A DNA stretch of 64,000 nt from assembly GCA_037179385.1 (NCBI GenBank), contig CM074200.1:36087884-36151883 (forward strand), in the 5' to 3' direction. This document shows, piece after piece, positions 1 to 10,989 of this stretch. This DNA comes from Holothuria scabra (lineage: Eukaryota; Echinodermata; Holothuroidea; Aspidochirotida; Holothuriidae). The notes under the pieces were generated by a model that made no database searches, was not told the origin of the DNA, and saw only the letters and a list, made by a program, of their open reading frames with translations. The position numbers and the translations under genes were made by a program. The first letter of the stretch is position 1; each line of letters starts with the position of its first letter.

Positions 1-847
1 GAAAAACATGTAAAAGATTCTTAGTTGTATTCGGAAAGGCAAGGGCAGCATAAACAAATTAATGAAGGAAAATCTAAAAATTGAACGAGACCCTAAGGTT
101 GAAGTTTAATTAAGATTCTACTGGCACATTACACGAACGAAGGGGGAGGGGGGGGGGTTACATGTGAGTGTAATGGGAAGTAGAACCATGCTTGCTTTGG
201 AACATGGTCTTAGTATATAAAGACACTTTTCTAAATAACAATTGCAAAGGATTTGGGGATAGGGTTATGTTCATGCAGCTTTTGTCCATGACGTTTCACC
301 AAAACAACACACACAAACATTTTATCCCACAATCCTTTGTAATAGCGATGTGGAAAAGAGTCTTTCGGTGCGTTCGATTTAGCGGCTCGAGCCGGCTCAA
401 TTGGCTCAACCAGTTTCTTGACTGGACGAAATGTGGCGTAAAATAAGTCACCGGCTCAAGTAGACCACCGGTCTACCGGCTCAAGTTGTAACGTTTTGAT
501 GACGTTAAGATCACTTTTCCGAACGATCGACCGCTGGCTGAGGCAGTTGAGCCGGCTCGAACTGCTAAATCGAACGCAGGAGTTCATTCTGTTAGAGCAT
601 TGAAGGTTAGCTTGAGGTCATGAACTATTTCGATGCTGATATGAATATCAATAAAAGTATATCTTCATTAACTGAAGCAATCTTAAATCTATAAGACTTA
701 TTTCTCTTTTGTCGGGCTTCTTTATCACTCCATAAGTAATAGTCAAATAGAAATATTACATTTGGTTAACTTCACCAGCCACCGATATTTAAAGTAAAGT
801 GATAAGCTTGTTTAAACATTATGTGAAGCAATAAAAGTAAAATTTAC
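1..847. other. FAR-A intron, right part
   Basis: Intron sequence beyond exon 848-892. It holds a G-rich run (about 139-157) and the hairpin MITE at 369-578. I looked for the next FAR exon (the counterpart of 57220-57338) on the minus strand and did not find it, so it lies off the left edge. Confidence 0.6.
369..578. mobile_element. MITE with about 30-bp terminal inverted repeats
   Basis: The left end reads TGCGTTCGATTTAGCGGCTC and the right end is its near-perfect inverse, so the 210-bp unit can fold into a hairpin. Internally CCGGCTCAA occurs several times in both orientations. It is non-coding and lies in a FAR-A intron. No clear target duplication was seen, so the superfamily is not assigned. 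Confidence 0.75.
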
Positions 848-3800
848 CGCAATCATTAAACCGCTTGCACCGTGGTAGTTGTCAATCCATCCCTGTTTTA
901 AAAAGTAAAGAATCGGTTTCGTAAGTTCAACTGTGGTTTACCATGCAAATTTTTCATCTTTTTATTTCGAGTAGGAAGTAGAGGCGGTACTGTTTACATT
1001 CCAACAAATGATAATTTGCACAGTGTGAAATGAACTAATGTGGCGTCATGGCGGGATGTCTGGGCTCATGGTGTAAAATAGGCCTAGACCAAAGATCGCG
1101 GCTTTGTTTGAAAACTAAGTCCTTTTGACCAAACAACTCTCTGGACTAAAAGAGGGTAGGCCTACAAGTTTTCATTTATAGCTGTCGGGGTGGGGGATTC
1201 AGAGAGGGTATACCACCCCACCCCCTTTGGATATTTTCGTCTCCTTCATAAGGCTGACATGCGTAATTATGCTCTTTTTGAAGCATTTCGAGGAGTGTTT
1301 AAACATGGATATTCTCAATGAGAGTCATTGTTGCAACATCTCACCTTGATCCAACAGTGCATAACCTGAGAAAGTCAATCGGCAGTGGTTTTTTCAAAAT
1401 TTGTCACATCAATAAATATGACAAGGGGCTACGGTTTCCTAACCATACCACGGGATCATTATGCCTCTTGTCATGTCTATGCTCATTTTCATATATATTT
1501 TCATGTTATAACAATAGTTGTACTTACTGGGAAAGGTTCCCTCCAGGTTGCCCCTACAATTGAAGGTCGTATAATACTAATAGGAAGCCCGTAACCTTCT
1601 GTCACAACCGCGTGTTCTGCGATGGCCTTAGTGAAGGTGTATGTATTTGGCTTTTTCTGTAAAATGGAGGGCGTAATCAGTTTAACCATATCGTCTGTCA
1701 TCCACCTGTTCAAACAGTTTATAGAAAATATTTATCATTTAATCGACAAAGACACTACATATTACATCATGTATTTGAATAACTCTGAGAAATAAGTTCG
1801 TCGATCTTTTCGTTTGATTATTGCGGTACCATAGCAATATGTTCAAGTCTATATAACCCGTGTCGGTAAAACGTAATGTCAATATTTGTTGGGTGAAAAT
1901 AAGGACAAAGTAAATACAAGGACTGATATGGGGCGATGGTGGGGGGGGGGGGCAATAAGACATGTCCCAAATACTTAAACAACCTCTCACTGAATCTTAT
2001 TTTTACGCATATTTTCTTCGGAAATGAGTAAATTTCCCTCTTCCAATTTACTGAGAGCAAATAGCCATGTGATATATGCAATTATCCTAATAACAGCAGA
2101 AAATTTAAGTTTAATAGAGGACAATTTTTTTTTGTATAAAAACAGTTCTCTCATTCATGTTTACAGACAAATGGCGTTACGGATGTTCAACAACAGAGTT
2201 GCTGAGGCGCGCTTACTTTTTAATCACAAAAGAATGTAAACTCGAATTCGTCTGCATTCTGTGTGCAAGATTGCTGTTCGATCAAAAAGTAATATGCATG
2301 TATATGTTCCCGCACATGCTCTATGTCAACCAATGAAGTAACCATGAATGAGGGAATTGCATAAAATTAGCACTTGCTTAAAATTCAATTTGAATGAGGA
2401 GGCTTACTCTAGAGAATACTGTAACTGTTCTGCATCAATAGGGGGTTCGTAGATGGCTTCATCAATGTGAGGGCGCTCGCAATGGGCGTAGGCTGTTGAG
2501 ATGTGTTGGTAGGTCTGTGAACGTAAAAACGTACAAAATATATATGAAACTTTCGTCGATGATTAAATAAAAAATTTTAAGTTATGTACAAAATTTTAAG
2601 TAATGTACAAAACTTTTTTATAAGGCTTATATAATTTACCCAAGCAATTTGAAAATTTTACTTGCTCTGGCACAAACTGTGCCGGAACGTTTATGGGTTT
2701 ATTCTTATCCAATAGACCAACGACAAAAAACAAAAAGCGAAACAAAACAAAAAGGAAGTGCTCTTCCATAATTATGACATCACAATCTCCATGTATTGTT
2801 GTGAAGATTTGTCTCTCACCTCTAATTTCTTCATTCCTTTTGCTATTTTCATGAGTTGTTTTGTGGCTTCAACGTTCAGTTGAAGTGACAATCTGCAAGT
2901 AATGAGAAGCATCCATCTATCATTTCTTACTGTTTCTTTTTAATTTTTGTTTCTTTTAGTTCATATTAACGATTTACATGGCTTTATGGTCCCAACACTC
3001 TAAGAATAGATGGGCAAAAATTACCCAATGTTGGGGAAACATAGCACATGACACATTTTTGGCAAACTTCATTGAATATATTGGGCAAAATTTACGAAAT
3101 AATAAGGCAAAATCGTTGTGTTTTGCCCAACCTTTAGCAATTTTCTTCCCCAATAATGTAGCATGTGCTATGTTTGCCCAACTGTTTTTAGAGTGAATGG
3201 ATTTGCCTAAGTTAAACTTAATACTCCAACAAACAAACAAACGAACACAAACAATTGGAAACAAATTGACGAACACAATCAAACGCTTTGAAAATTCCTA
3301 TTCTTTAACAAAGATTATGCAGATTGTCGCTTTAGGAGGAGGGAGGGCCCCACATTTTACTTGGAATTATTCCTGAATTTATTAACTGTATCTAAGTGTT
3401 AAACGTGAGGCCCGTAACCAAGGTTACGAAGGAGGACCAAAACTTTTTCAGTTTTTAGGCCAAATGTGTAGAAATGTAGTAAGTCAATGGCAAACTTTAA
3501 AGTCTTTAGGGAGTGAAAAAAATTGGGGGCTCGGCCTTCCTTGCCACCCCCTCCCCCTCCGGCTACGGTCTTGTTTAAGTAAACGTTTACCATGATGTAT
3601 CATTCCTTACTTTAATTTCTCGTCAAACTTGATGGTAGCTGCGACATGAAACACCACAGATACTTCATCCTGTAGCACCCTGATGTCGTCACGGCTAAGA
3701 CCTAACTCTGTTTTTGTCAAGTCTCCAGAAACAGGTATTATCTTCCTGATGTAATCGGGGTTATGTCGGTGAACATTTCGGAATAGCTGTGCAGAGTAAA

Positions 3801-6800
3801 ATTTAATTGTAATTGTTATAAATGAAGGCGAAATACAATAAAAAAAAAATGGAAAAAAGTTACAAATAACAAGATAACATGAAATAGCTAAGTTGTTACT
3901 AATGGTTCCGTCTCATCTCAGTCTAACAAGCTTATATTCTCTTTATTATTTGGAAAGTTTATTTCTTTATAGGTACTTTATTGCGTAAAACGAAAATATT
4001 TCGTCAAGCTAAAATATGACGGACGAAGACTTAGATTATGTGTCCCACATGTACCTCATCCATTTTCTCAATAAAAAACAGAATGAAATCAGGGGCGGAC
4101 CTTAAATTTTGACTGAATCGATAATGACTAGTTTTCGGTTAAAATTTTTCCACTCCATGGAAAATTTAAATTGGTCCCCAATTTCAATCTGAAGAGTGTT
4201 TTTTCACCCTACAGGTTTTAGGGAACAAGTTGAAACCACGGATTCTGTAACTTTTCAACCATATCAGAACCCCAAATACTATAATTTAAACCAAGCACTC
4301 CGTCTTCGGAAAGTCTATCGTGAGTGTTCACGCCGGAGGCTGACAACTAACACTTTATATTCCCTTACTGCAGTACAGTGCAACTTATCATATTAGCTCT
4401 TCCAACTTGCCCTCTATAATTGATTGTGTTACTTCTCTCAGGCCCGGGTTCTATTCCCGGGTTGATTCATGCCAAAGACTCTAAAAATGGAACCTGCCCA
4501 TGTGCGTGATGCTCCGCATAAGCAATGGAGTAGGGAAAACAAGCTAGAAAGTCACTACTGAAAAAATGGCTGTGGCCGGCTCGACATGAACCAATGGTTT
4601 CAAGTTGAAAACTGGGCCGTAAACTCTATCCAACTAAATAACCAAATGTATCACTTTTCTCAAGAAATCTTAGAAAAACGACGAATACCTTCAAAGTTTA
4701 GATAAAACTTTGTGCACGTTACATAAGTATATACGGTATTGTCAGATTGATATTTGTCAAATAAGTGCATTGCCAACACTTGCTTCGGTCATGGGGCTAG
4801 TACTTCGTCAAACTTTTACTAGTATTAGCTCCAAGCTTCAGTTATATTTAAACTTACTTCGCAATCCCCAAATTCGTTTTCAAGTCTTTTGACTGGGTCA
4901 ACACCCTTCTTGGGTCGAATGAGAACATATATTTTGTCTAGATCACTGCAACTCCGAAGCAACTTCTCGATGAGAACTTTTCCAACAAAGCCTGTGCCTC
5001 CGGTGATGAAAATGGATTTCCCGGCAAAGAAACCAGCTACGTCGGATTCACGTTGGGCAGGGTATACTGAAGTGGAAACCTCCGTAAACTAAGAAAAACA
5101 AGAAGAAACCAACACATAGAAGGGTGATTACTATCATAAGTAGTGCAGCCACGGAGGGGCATAAAAAAATAATTTACTACAAAAGTATTTGAAGTGATAT
5201 TTTTGTAAAGATGTAGTCAGGTGTAAATTCACAGAAAGCATCAAATTAAAAGATATTCGGGAATTTCATTTCCTGCGACAAGAGATGTTTACGCCAACAT
5301 TTACCATGCAAGGCTGGGGGCCAACTGATGGCAGCGGTCCGCTTAGATATGATATGTCCTACATCAGTACGCCAGCCCAATTATTAAATTCTGCAAGCGC
5401 CCCTATACTAATTGGGTGGGTATATCGAGAGATGAGAGATAAAAATTATTATTAATTATTTGCACTCTTTACATTTATTTTATGCACTTTTATAGCCCCA
5501 TGTTGTCACAAGATATGAATTAACAGAGTTTAATTTCTAACGAAATCGCTGTAATTCCTCTAAAAACACTCAAAATTGAGACTTAACGACCACACTATTG
5601 AAAATAAACAGTATATCATAATATATACTAGTTGCACTGTATAAATAAGCACGACAAAGGTTAAGCCGCGGTCACACTAGAACGAATTCCGATCCGATTT
5701 TTGTCAGTTTTTAAAAATATATATCTTCTCCATCTCTGGTGGGAAAGAACCCCAAATTTGCCAACGTAAGTAAATATATGAGTTGTACTCCATTGTTATT
5801 AAAGTTAAATTGTGCTTTATTTTTCCCTGACGTCACATCGACAGAAAGAATTTATTGGACTACGCTGTCCGATAAGATAAAAAATGTATATCGGTGAGAC
5901 GTCACGAAAAAGGAACTGAGTAGTTTACTTTCATAGACATTACTTGCAAGTTAGTAGATAATTTTGAGGCTCTTGCTGACCAGAGTTGGAAAAGTTTTCA
6001 ACAAAAACTCACAAAAATCGGATCGGAATCCGATTCGAATTCGCTGTAGTGTAACCGCGGCTAGCAGGTTTGCACACTGAGTAATATTGTCTTTTTTTCT
6101 AGCGAAAAGACGTCACAGGTATTTACAGGTCATTGATGACTGACTTTTGAACACTATATACAGCATGAAATATGTCTTGCGGTAAAGTGAGATCCCCTCT
6201 CCATCTCTGGCGTCCCTCTCGGTAGAATGCTAACTAATTTTGGGACACAAACGCTGCGAGTCTCCTATATTCGAACAATTGACAAAATTCGCCCAAAAGC
6301 AAGTACCGTGCCCATAAATTAAGATAGATAGAACTATCTATACACATTTATTGTTTTAATTGTTGTTGCAAAGCAGTCAAAACCATCGAGCTTCTTCCAG
6401 GGGTGTCGACTTGGTTTTCAAAGTGGAGGTGGGGAGACATGTGGCCTAAACTTTCTCTCCTGTCCTGGTAAGGTGTCCACAGCGGCTCAGTAACACATTT
6501 TGGGCGGGGAGGGGGCAGGTAAGCATCCAAATTTTACGATTTTTAAGTGTGAATACCTCTGTACTAAGGACGCAATTTAGGGCGCGAAGCGTGCTGAAAC
6601 TTTGGCCCTTTTTCGAATATTTGGAAATATTGGAAAAGTTTGGATTCTGAGTTTCCTGGAAGAAGAATTTGTATATCCTGTTGGCAAATTTGAGACTGAG
6701 CGACGACCAAAGATCTTTGTTGCTAGATAATGTTATCCGACGCATTCAAAATGATGCTCTCCGACGAAACGTTTTGAGTCAAAAGCTTAAATTTGACAAA

Positions 6801-8779
6801 ATTTGGAGTTTTATGAAATAAAAAAGCCCTGTGAATACCATTGTCACTCGAGGATCTAGTGTCACATGTGGCAAATTTCCGATTTGTCACCTCCAGAGCT
6901 TGGAAAATTTTACCAAATTAAAGGTAGTTTGAGCGAACACCTCTGCTAAGAAATTGCGATTGGCGGGCGAAGCGCGGAAAATTTTTACTTTTTTGGAACA
7001 ACTAATGGCGAATATAGAATTTTGGAAAGTTGAAATTTCGGAATTTCATGAGTTGTCAAAACCACAAAGATGACTGGTTTCACAAATGGCAAGTTTCCGA
7101 ATTCTTCATTTCTTCAGAACCGCCTGCCCATGTAGCTACGCCACTGGGTGTCTGAGAAATAGGGGCCCTGATGCAAATGGTGCTAAATGTTTCAACACTT
7201 TGAGTTAGTAGGAAACTCCAAATTTTTCAAAACATCGTCATGAAATTGTGGATAATTTCTTCAACGGACTACGGTCAATGTGAATTTAAGCAACCAGAAT
7301 CACAACGAAAATTGTGATAGTTTGCGAAGTATTTGTACAAAAGTTCTAAAGCGCACTTCAATCTACTGCAGGAAAATCACAGATCGAGGGGGGAGGGGGG
7401 GTGGGTGGAACCCACTGGTTTTACTGAGACACCGTTGCATATGCCTACTGGTGTAAAATTGTTGATACAAAAACATTAAAATATTTCCTTTCGAAGTTTA
7501 GAACAACACCTCATCATAGACTATCTACAGACAGACTTACAGAGGATGGAGGTGTACCTCTAATTCCAGGTTAATGTCTCTAATCTAGCAAAATTCAAAA
7601 TTCAATAAATACGAGATGGTCGAATCGCTATACGAATATGTAATGTGCTCGTGTCGAAATGTTGCATTTGAAATCATTTATTTTTCTGAAAAAGTTGCAT
7701 TTTCCTTAAAATGTGATAAGCCTGCAAGGCTGGTCATCCACTTAAGATTACAAATTTTATAAAAAACATAGTAGGGAACAATTCCTCTTCTTCAAATTAG
7801 TAAATGTTGTTCTCCTTCATAACCACACCTGCTGTACTATGCACTCGAACATTCGATATAATTATAGAGACAGATAAATAATGTATTGTTGATGTGCAAG
7901 TGAAAAAAAAATCCATGAGACTGGGAGCGCGCGGAGCGCGGATAACTTTGGAGATCTGCTTAGTATAAAGGTGTAATTATTGATACAGAAATCGAATCGA
8001 TCGTAATCGGTAGAGCACATCTTTCATAACCTACATGTATAGTATTTCATAGTTCCTAACTTTTAAGTTTCAGGTCACAAAAAGTGGGGGACTTTAACGT
8101 TCGTGTCCCCTCCACTCAAAAAAGTGGGGGGCATGTCCCTCCTGCACCCCTCATAATCGACGACCATGGATGTTCCCATTCTACCAAAATTTCTTATGGA
8201 TTATTGTACCCCTCACGGCCACGCCCAGACACTTCGATTTCTATGTGATGGCAATTCGCATGTACAAATGGTTTCCATTTAGTTCTACAAACTTGATTTC
8301 CCTGATGGGACAAGGAACAGAACTTTTACTCGACAAATACAATTCCCACAAAATTTAATTTTACAAGATGATATTTTAGACGTCAGCAATATCACCTGTG
8401 AACATACAAAGGTGAATCTATGAAGCCCCCAGCTAGCTAATGGTGGACAGTTTGAAAAGAGGGAGATAAGCATATGCGAAAAATATAGTTTTCTTAATTT
8501 TATTAAACGTATTAGGTGCGCATTTTTTCCTGATTGGGGCCAGATTGGTCATGGCAGTTGTCCCAAGTGTTCCCCTTGATTCGCCCACATACAAATGACA
8601 CGCAGTATGTCAGTAAGTAATATAAAAGACGTACGTACCTTTTGTTCAAAGATTTGTGGATCGCAAAACCTGGGAAGGATAGTCGTCTCGGCCTCAAGAC
8701 TATTTCTAGGAGTCAGAATTGATGAGGAGATAGAACTCAAAGATGGAGACCTAAGATCACGAGTTTCCTCCGATTGCAT
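848..8779 (-). CDS. Fatty acyl-CoA reductase, FAR-A (partial, 7 exons in window)
   Basis: FARs reduce long-chain fatty acyl-CoA to fatty alcohol with NADPH, for ether lipids and waxes, usually at the peroxisome or ER membrane. Coding exons on the minus strand, in transcript order: 8639-8779 (putative), 4858-5088, 3611-3786, 2820-2892, 2408-2514, 1528-1705, 848-892. All have AG acceptors and GT donors, and their phases join into one frame of 317 codons. The NADPH-binding TGGTGFVG lies at about residues 76-83. HISTAYAHC comes from exon 2408-2514. The catalytic YxxxK is YTFTK at about residues 265-269, followed by [11 protein letters not shown], and exon 848-892 gives [11 protein letters not shown]. 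The rest of the protein (about 190 residues including the FAR_C domain, from family length near 515) lies beyond the left edge. Exon lengths and phases match FAR-B, so the two are duplicates. Intron MITEs are annotated separately. Confidence 0.93.
893..1527. other. FAR-A intron, no feature
   Basis: Intron between exons 848-892 and 1528-1705. The only structure seen is a short hairpin of GGGGTGGGG and CCACCCCACC around 1185-1225. Confidence 0.6.
2996..3195. mobile_element. Foldback MITE with CACTCTAA ends
   Basis: A 200-bp palindrome-like unit. It begins CACTCTAAGAATAGATGGGC and ends with the inverse of CACTCTAAAAACAGTTGGGC. ACATAGCACATG recurs inverted as CATGTGCTATGT. It sits in the FAR-A intron between exons 2820-2892 and 3611-3786. 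ORFs read through it on both strands only because it is palindromic. No TSD longer than 2 bp was seen. Confidence 0.75.
4420..4645 (+). mobile_element. tRNA-derived SINE, copy 1
   Basis: It shares its body with the copies at 12040-12298, 23833-23937 and 60262-60512: a tRNA-like B box (GGTTCTATTCC, 4447-4457), then CAAAGACT, GAAAACAAGC, a GGCTGTGGCCGGCTCGAC-like block, and a tail ending CCAACTAAATAA. The A-box half is weak. It lies in the FAR-A intron, antisense to the gene. Confidence 0.65.
5665..6061. mobile_element. MITE with GCCGCGGT(C/T)ACACTA ends
   Basis: The left end GCCGCGGTCACACTA, preceded by TTAA, is mirrored by TAGTGTAACCGCGGC on the right. The inverted repeat continues with CGAATTC and a shared CGATCCGATTTTTGT block. 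The unit is 397 bp and non-coding, inside the large FAR-A intron. The TTAA is on the left only; the right flank is TAGC, so TSD support is incomplete. Confidence 0.75.
6360..7150 (-). mobile_element. Non-autonomous DNA-element fragment with GCGAAGCGCG modules
   Basis: The right end is the inverse of CAGTGGCGTAGCTACATGGG, a common terminus of hAT- or mariner-type non-autonomous elements. Inside are repeated blocks such as GGGCGCGAAGCGTG and GGCGGGCGAAGCGCGG followed by AAATTTT, each about 390 bp apart. A matching left terminus was not found, so the extent is approximate. Related GCGCGGAGCG modules recur near 7927, 18593, 19750 and 20548. Confidence 0.5.
7151..8638. other. FAR-A first coding intron, remaining part
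   Basis: Non-coding. It contains a G-rich run at 7387-7406, a GAGCGCGCGGAGCGCGG block at 7925-7941 and an inverted pair of AAAGTGGGGG-type blocks at 8078-8135. No exon-like ORF is supported before 8639. Confidence 0.5.
8639..8779 (-). CDS. Putative first coding exon of FAR-A (N-terminal extension)
   Basis: Exon 4858-5088 opens at a clean acceptor (TTCTTAG) and reads 23 residues ([12 protein letters not shown]...) before [10 protein letters not shown] without any methionine, so an upstream coding exon is required. The best candidate is this 47-codon exon: it starts at ATG 8779, reads [16 protein letters not shown]... and ends in IFEQK at a strong donor, GTACGT, in phase 0, which fits the phase-0 acceptor at 5088. 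A pyrimidine-rich acceptor (TTTCTTTCCTGTAATAG) ends at 8800, so a 5' UTR intron may lie upstream. The peptide is Ser-rich and resembles no domain I recognise. Typical FARs start about 10 residues before the Rossmann motif, so this protein would be about 60 residues longer at its N terminus. Linkage is inferred from frame and splice sites only. Confidence 0.55.
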
Positions 8780-8799
8780 TTTAAAATTCACTTTAATTG

Positions 8800-9430
8800 C
8801 TATTACAGGAAAGAAATGAAAATGCTACAAATTGCACCCAGAAACTGCACTTCGCGATTTAGGCTGAACTTCCAACACTGTGGTAAAATTTCTCTAAAGT
8901 GGGTTTGGAGACAAATTATCCAAGAAGATAGAAATTCGTTGAACAAATTTTTAAGTTGGCAAATTGCTGTTTTGTGGTACCTTCAAAGAGTGTTTCGTCT
9001 GACTGCTTAAATGAAAATGCTGAACTGTTATGGTCGTTTCCATATTTATACATTTAACCGTTACATCTTTAACTGTGCGAATGGACAGACAGGAATGGGT
9101 TTGGATCTTTGCGTAACGGTCAAGAATTCTCCGTAATCTGATGAAATAATCTGCAAGTAAAGCTCGTTTCGCCGCAAATGCAGTGAGGTACAGTTACTAG
9201 AAGCCAAAAATAAATTTATACTTGCGATTGGGTTTAAGGTTGTTTGAGCAAGTAGATAGTTTAATTTACCTTTCAGAAGGCGATACCAAAATGCTATATT
9301 GGGACATGGAAGACCTAAATTGGGCTTTGTGAGTTTATTTGTGGCATGAATTTGACGTCATTAATGATAAGGTAGCATCGTTAAGCTACCAAAACAAGAA
9401 AGGAGATGCTAGGGCGTCGCATTTGACTTG
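8800..9430. other. No gene seen; region upstream of FAR-A
   Basis: It follows the putative acceptor at 8800. A FAR-A 5' UTR exon and promoter may lie here or further right, but I see no decisive TATA or initiator signal. Confidence 0.35.
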
Positions 9431-9448
9431 AAAATATGTAGTAGATGT

Positions 9449-9686
9449 TCTTCTTCTTCTTCTTCTTCTTCTTCTTCTCCTTCTTCTTCTTCTCCTTCTT
9501 CTTCTTCTTCTTCTTCTTCTTCTTCTTCTTCTTCTTCTTCTTCTTCTTCTTCTTCTTCTTCTTCTTCTTCTTCTTCTTCTTCTTCTTCTTCTTCTTCTTC
9601 TTCTTCTTCTTCTTCTTCTTCTTCTTCTTCTTCTTCTTCTTCTTCTTCTTCTTCTTCTTCTTCTTCTTCTTCTTCTTCTTCTTCTT
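9449..9686. repeat. (TTC)n / (GAA)n microsatellite
   Basis: About 79 TTC triplets with two early CTCC interruptions (near 9478 and 9493), then an uninterrupted run to 9686. The purine-pyrimidine mirror symmetry suits triplex (H-DNA) formation. Long Ser, Phe and Glu ORFs crossing it are artefacts of the repeat. Confidence 0.97.
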
Positions 9687-9726
9687 CAGGTTCAGGTTCA
9701 GGTTCAGGTTCAGGGTTAAGGTTCAG
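9687..9726. repeat. (TTCAGG)n hexamer tract
   Basis: Four to six TTCAGG units, one changed to TTCAGGGTTAAGG, directly abut the TTC tract, so the hexamer probably arose from it. Confidence 0.9.
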
Positions 9727-9997
9727 GTCGATTCTGATTTCAAAAATTGGGCAACATCGTGTTGCCCAAGTTGTAAAATTGTCTGTTGTGATTAACTGCG
9801 CACAACTTTGACAGAGACTAAACGTTTGAATGGTACATAGTAAACTAAGACGAAAGTGGCAAAACTTGAAGAAGCTTGAAGGCGAAGCAATTAAGTTAAA
9901 TTTGGGCGAGAAAAATAATGGAAAACATTGAATCAATCATATGTGCAAGTGCTTTTGCATGAACCTCTTTTAAGTCGTTGTTAATTGTTACTTATAC

Positions 9998-10988
9998 CAG
10001 TGGTGGAGCTGCCATATTGTCAGGGGGGCGGTCTCCCCCCCCCCCCCCCCGAAGGACCAAAATGGTCCGTCGGCGCCCTTTTTAGTTTTTTAACATGCTT
10101 TACTCTTGTGCCATTATTGCCAAAAGACATAATTTAATAGCGTTGTTTTAAGGTCCAGATAACAAAATGCTCAAACAGCCACCAGTAACTGTACTATCCG
10201 CTCTTTATAGTGATGAAAAGGGTTATCTTCTGTAATATAGGGATAGGTTTTGCCGAAACGTATCTTCATACTTTAAACGCACTAATGAATGTTGTCGCTG
10301 TGCTAAGTTAATAATTATTGCTGCCACGCCAAGCGTGATTATAAACTTACAAAATACGTACCCAGACTGACATTAAATTTACCCTCCTGGCCAATAAAAG
10401 ATGTTGGAAAGGGCGCAACAATAATTGTAGCCCAAAAAGCCCTCTTGTTGTCGGGGATAGTTGTCAACATAGACAATAAAAAGGGTTTATAAAGATACCA
10501 AAATAGCTTCCACAACATTTTTCAAAATCATTTGAAGAGAACATTCAGGTTAAAATAAAATAAAACTGTTATCATAGTGGTAATGGTTTAAGAGTTTTAA
10601 TGAACAGTTTCCATTTTGCTATTCTTCAAGCGACCATTCTCATGATAAATTGCTATTTCTGATACTGCACGATAATCCAATGAAAATGCTTATTTCTGTA
10701 ATTTCATGGTCTCAAAGGCCAGAAGATTACATCTTATGAGCCTAGCTTTAGACTATTTTTATTTATTATGAATTCCGTGTCTAGAGAGCCAAGCACACCA
10801 ATGTACTTAATTAATGTCTATTTTGGAGTGGTCACATGTTGTAAATTTCGCCAATTAATGTTTCTTCGTGTACTTATCTTGATCTCCAGACGCAAAAATG
10901 TACACCTAACGGTGATTAATTTCCATAACTTTTTCCCTCTGTAAGATTGCTTGCTATTTGGCTCTAGCACGTTTAATCTTTATCTTCA
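9998..10988 (+). mobile_element. 1 kb interspersed repeat, copy 1
   Basis: It starts CAGTGGTGGAGCTGCCATAT, then a C run (10037-10050) and GGACCAAAATGGTCC. The whole unit recurs inverted at 20893-21861, matching through CACCTAACGGTGATTAATTT to TAGCACGTTTAATCTTTA. CAGTGG is a typical DNA-transposon terminus. The other terminus is unclear and there is no ORF. Confidence 0.8.
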
Positions 10989-10989
10989 C

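Noticed and set aside
2996..3195. ORFs on both strands containing similar peptides
   Set aside because: The sequence is palindromic, so both strands encode alike; it is a MITE inside a FAR-A intron.
9687..9726. Telomere-like repeat
   Set aside because: The units are TTCAGG with one TTAAGG-containing variant, not TTAGGG, and derive from the adjoining TTC tract.
9409..9936. Long Glu-, Ser- and Phe-rich open frames across 9.4-9.9 kb
   Set aside because: All three are translations of the (TTC)n microsatellite; they exist only because TTC, TCT and CTT (and complements) are never stop codons.
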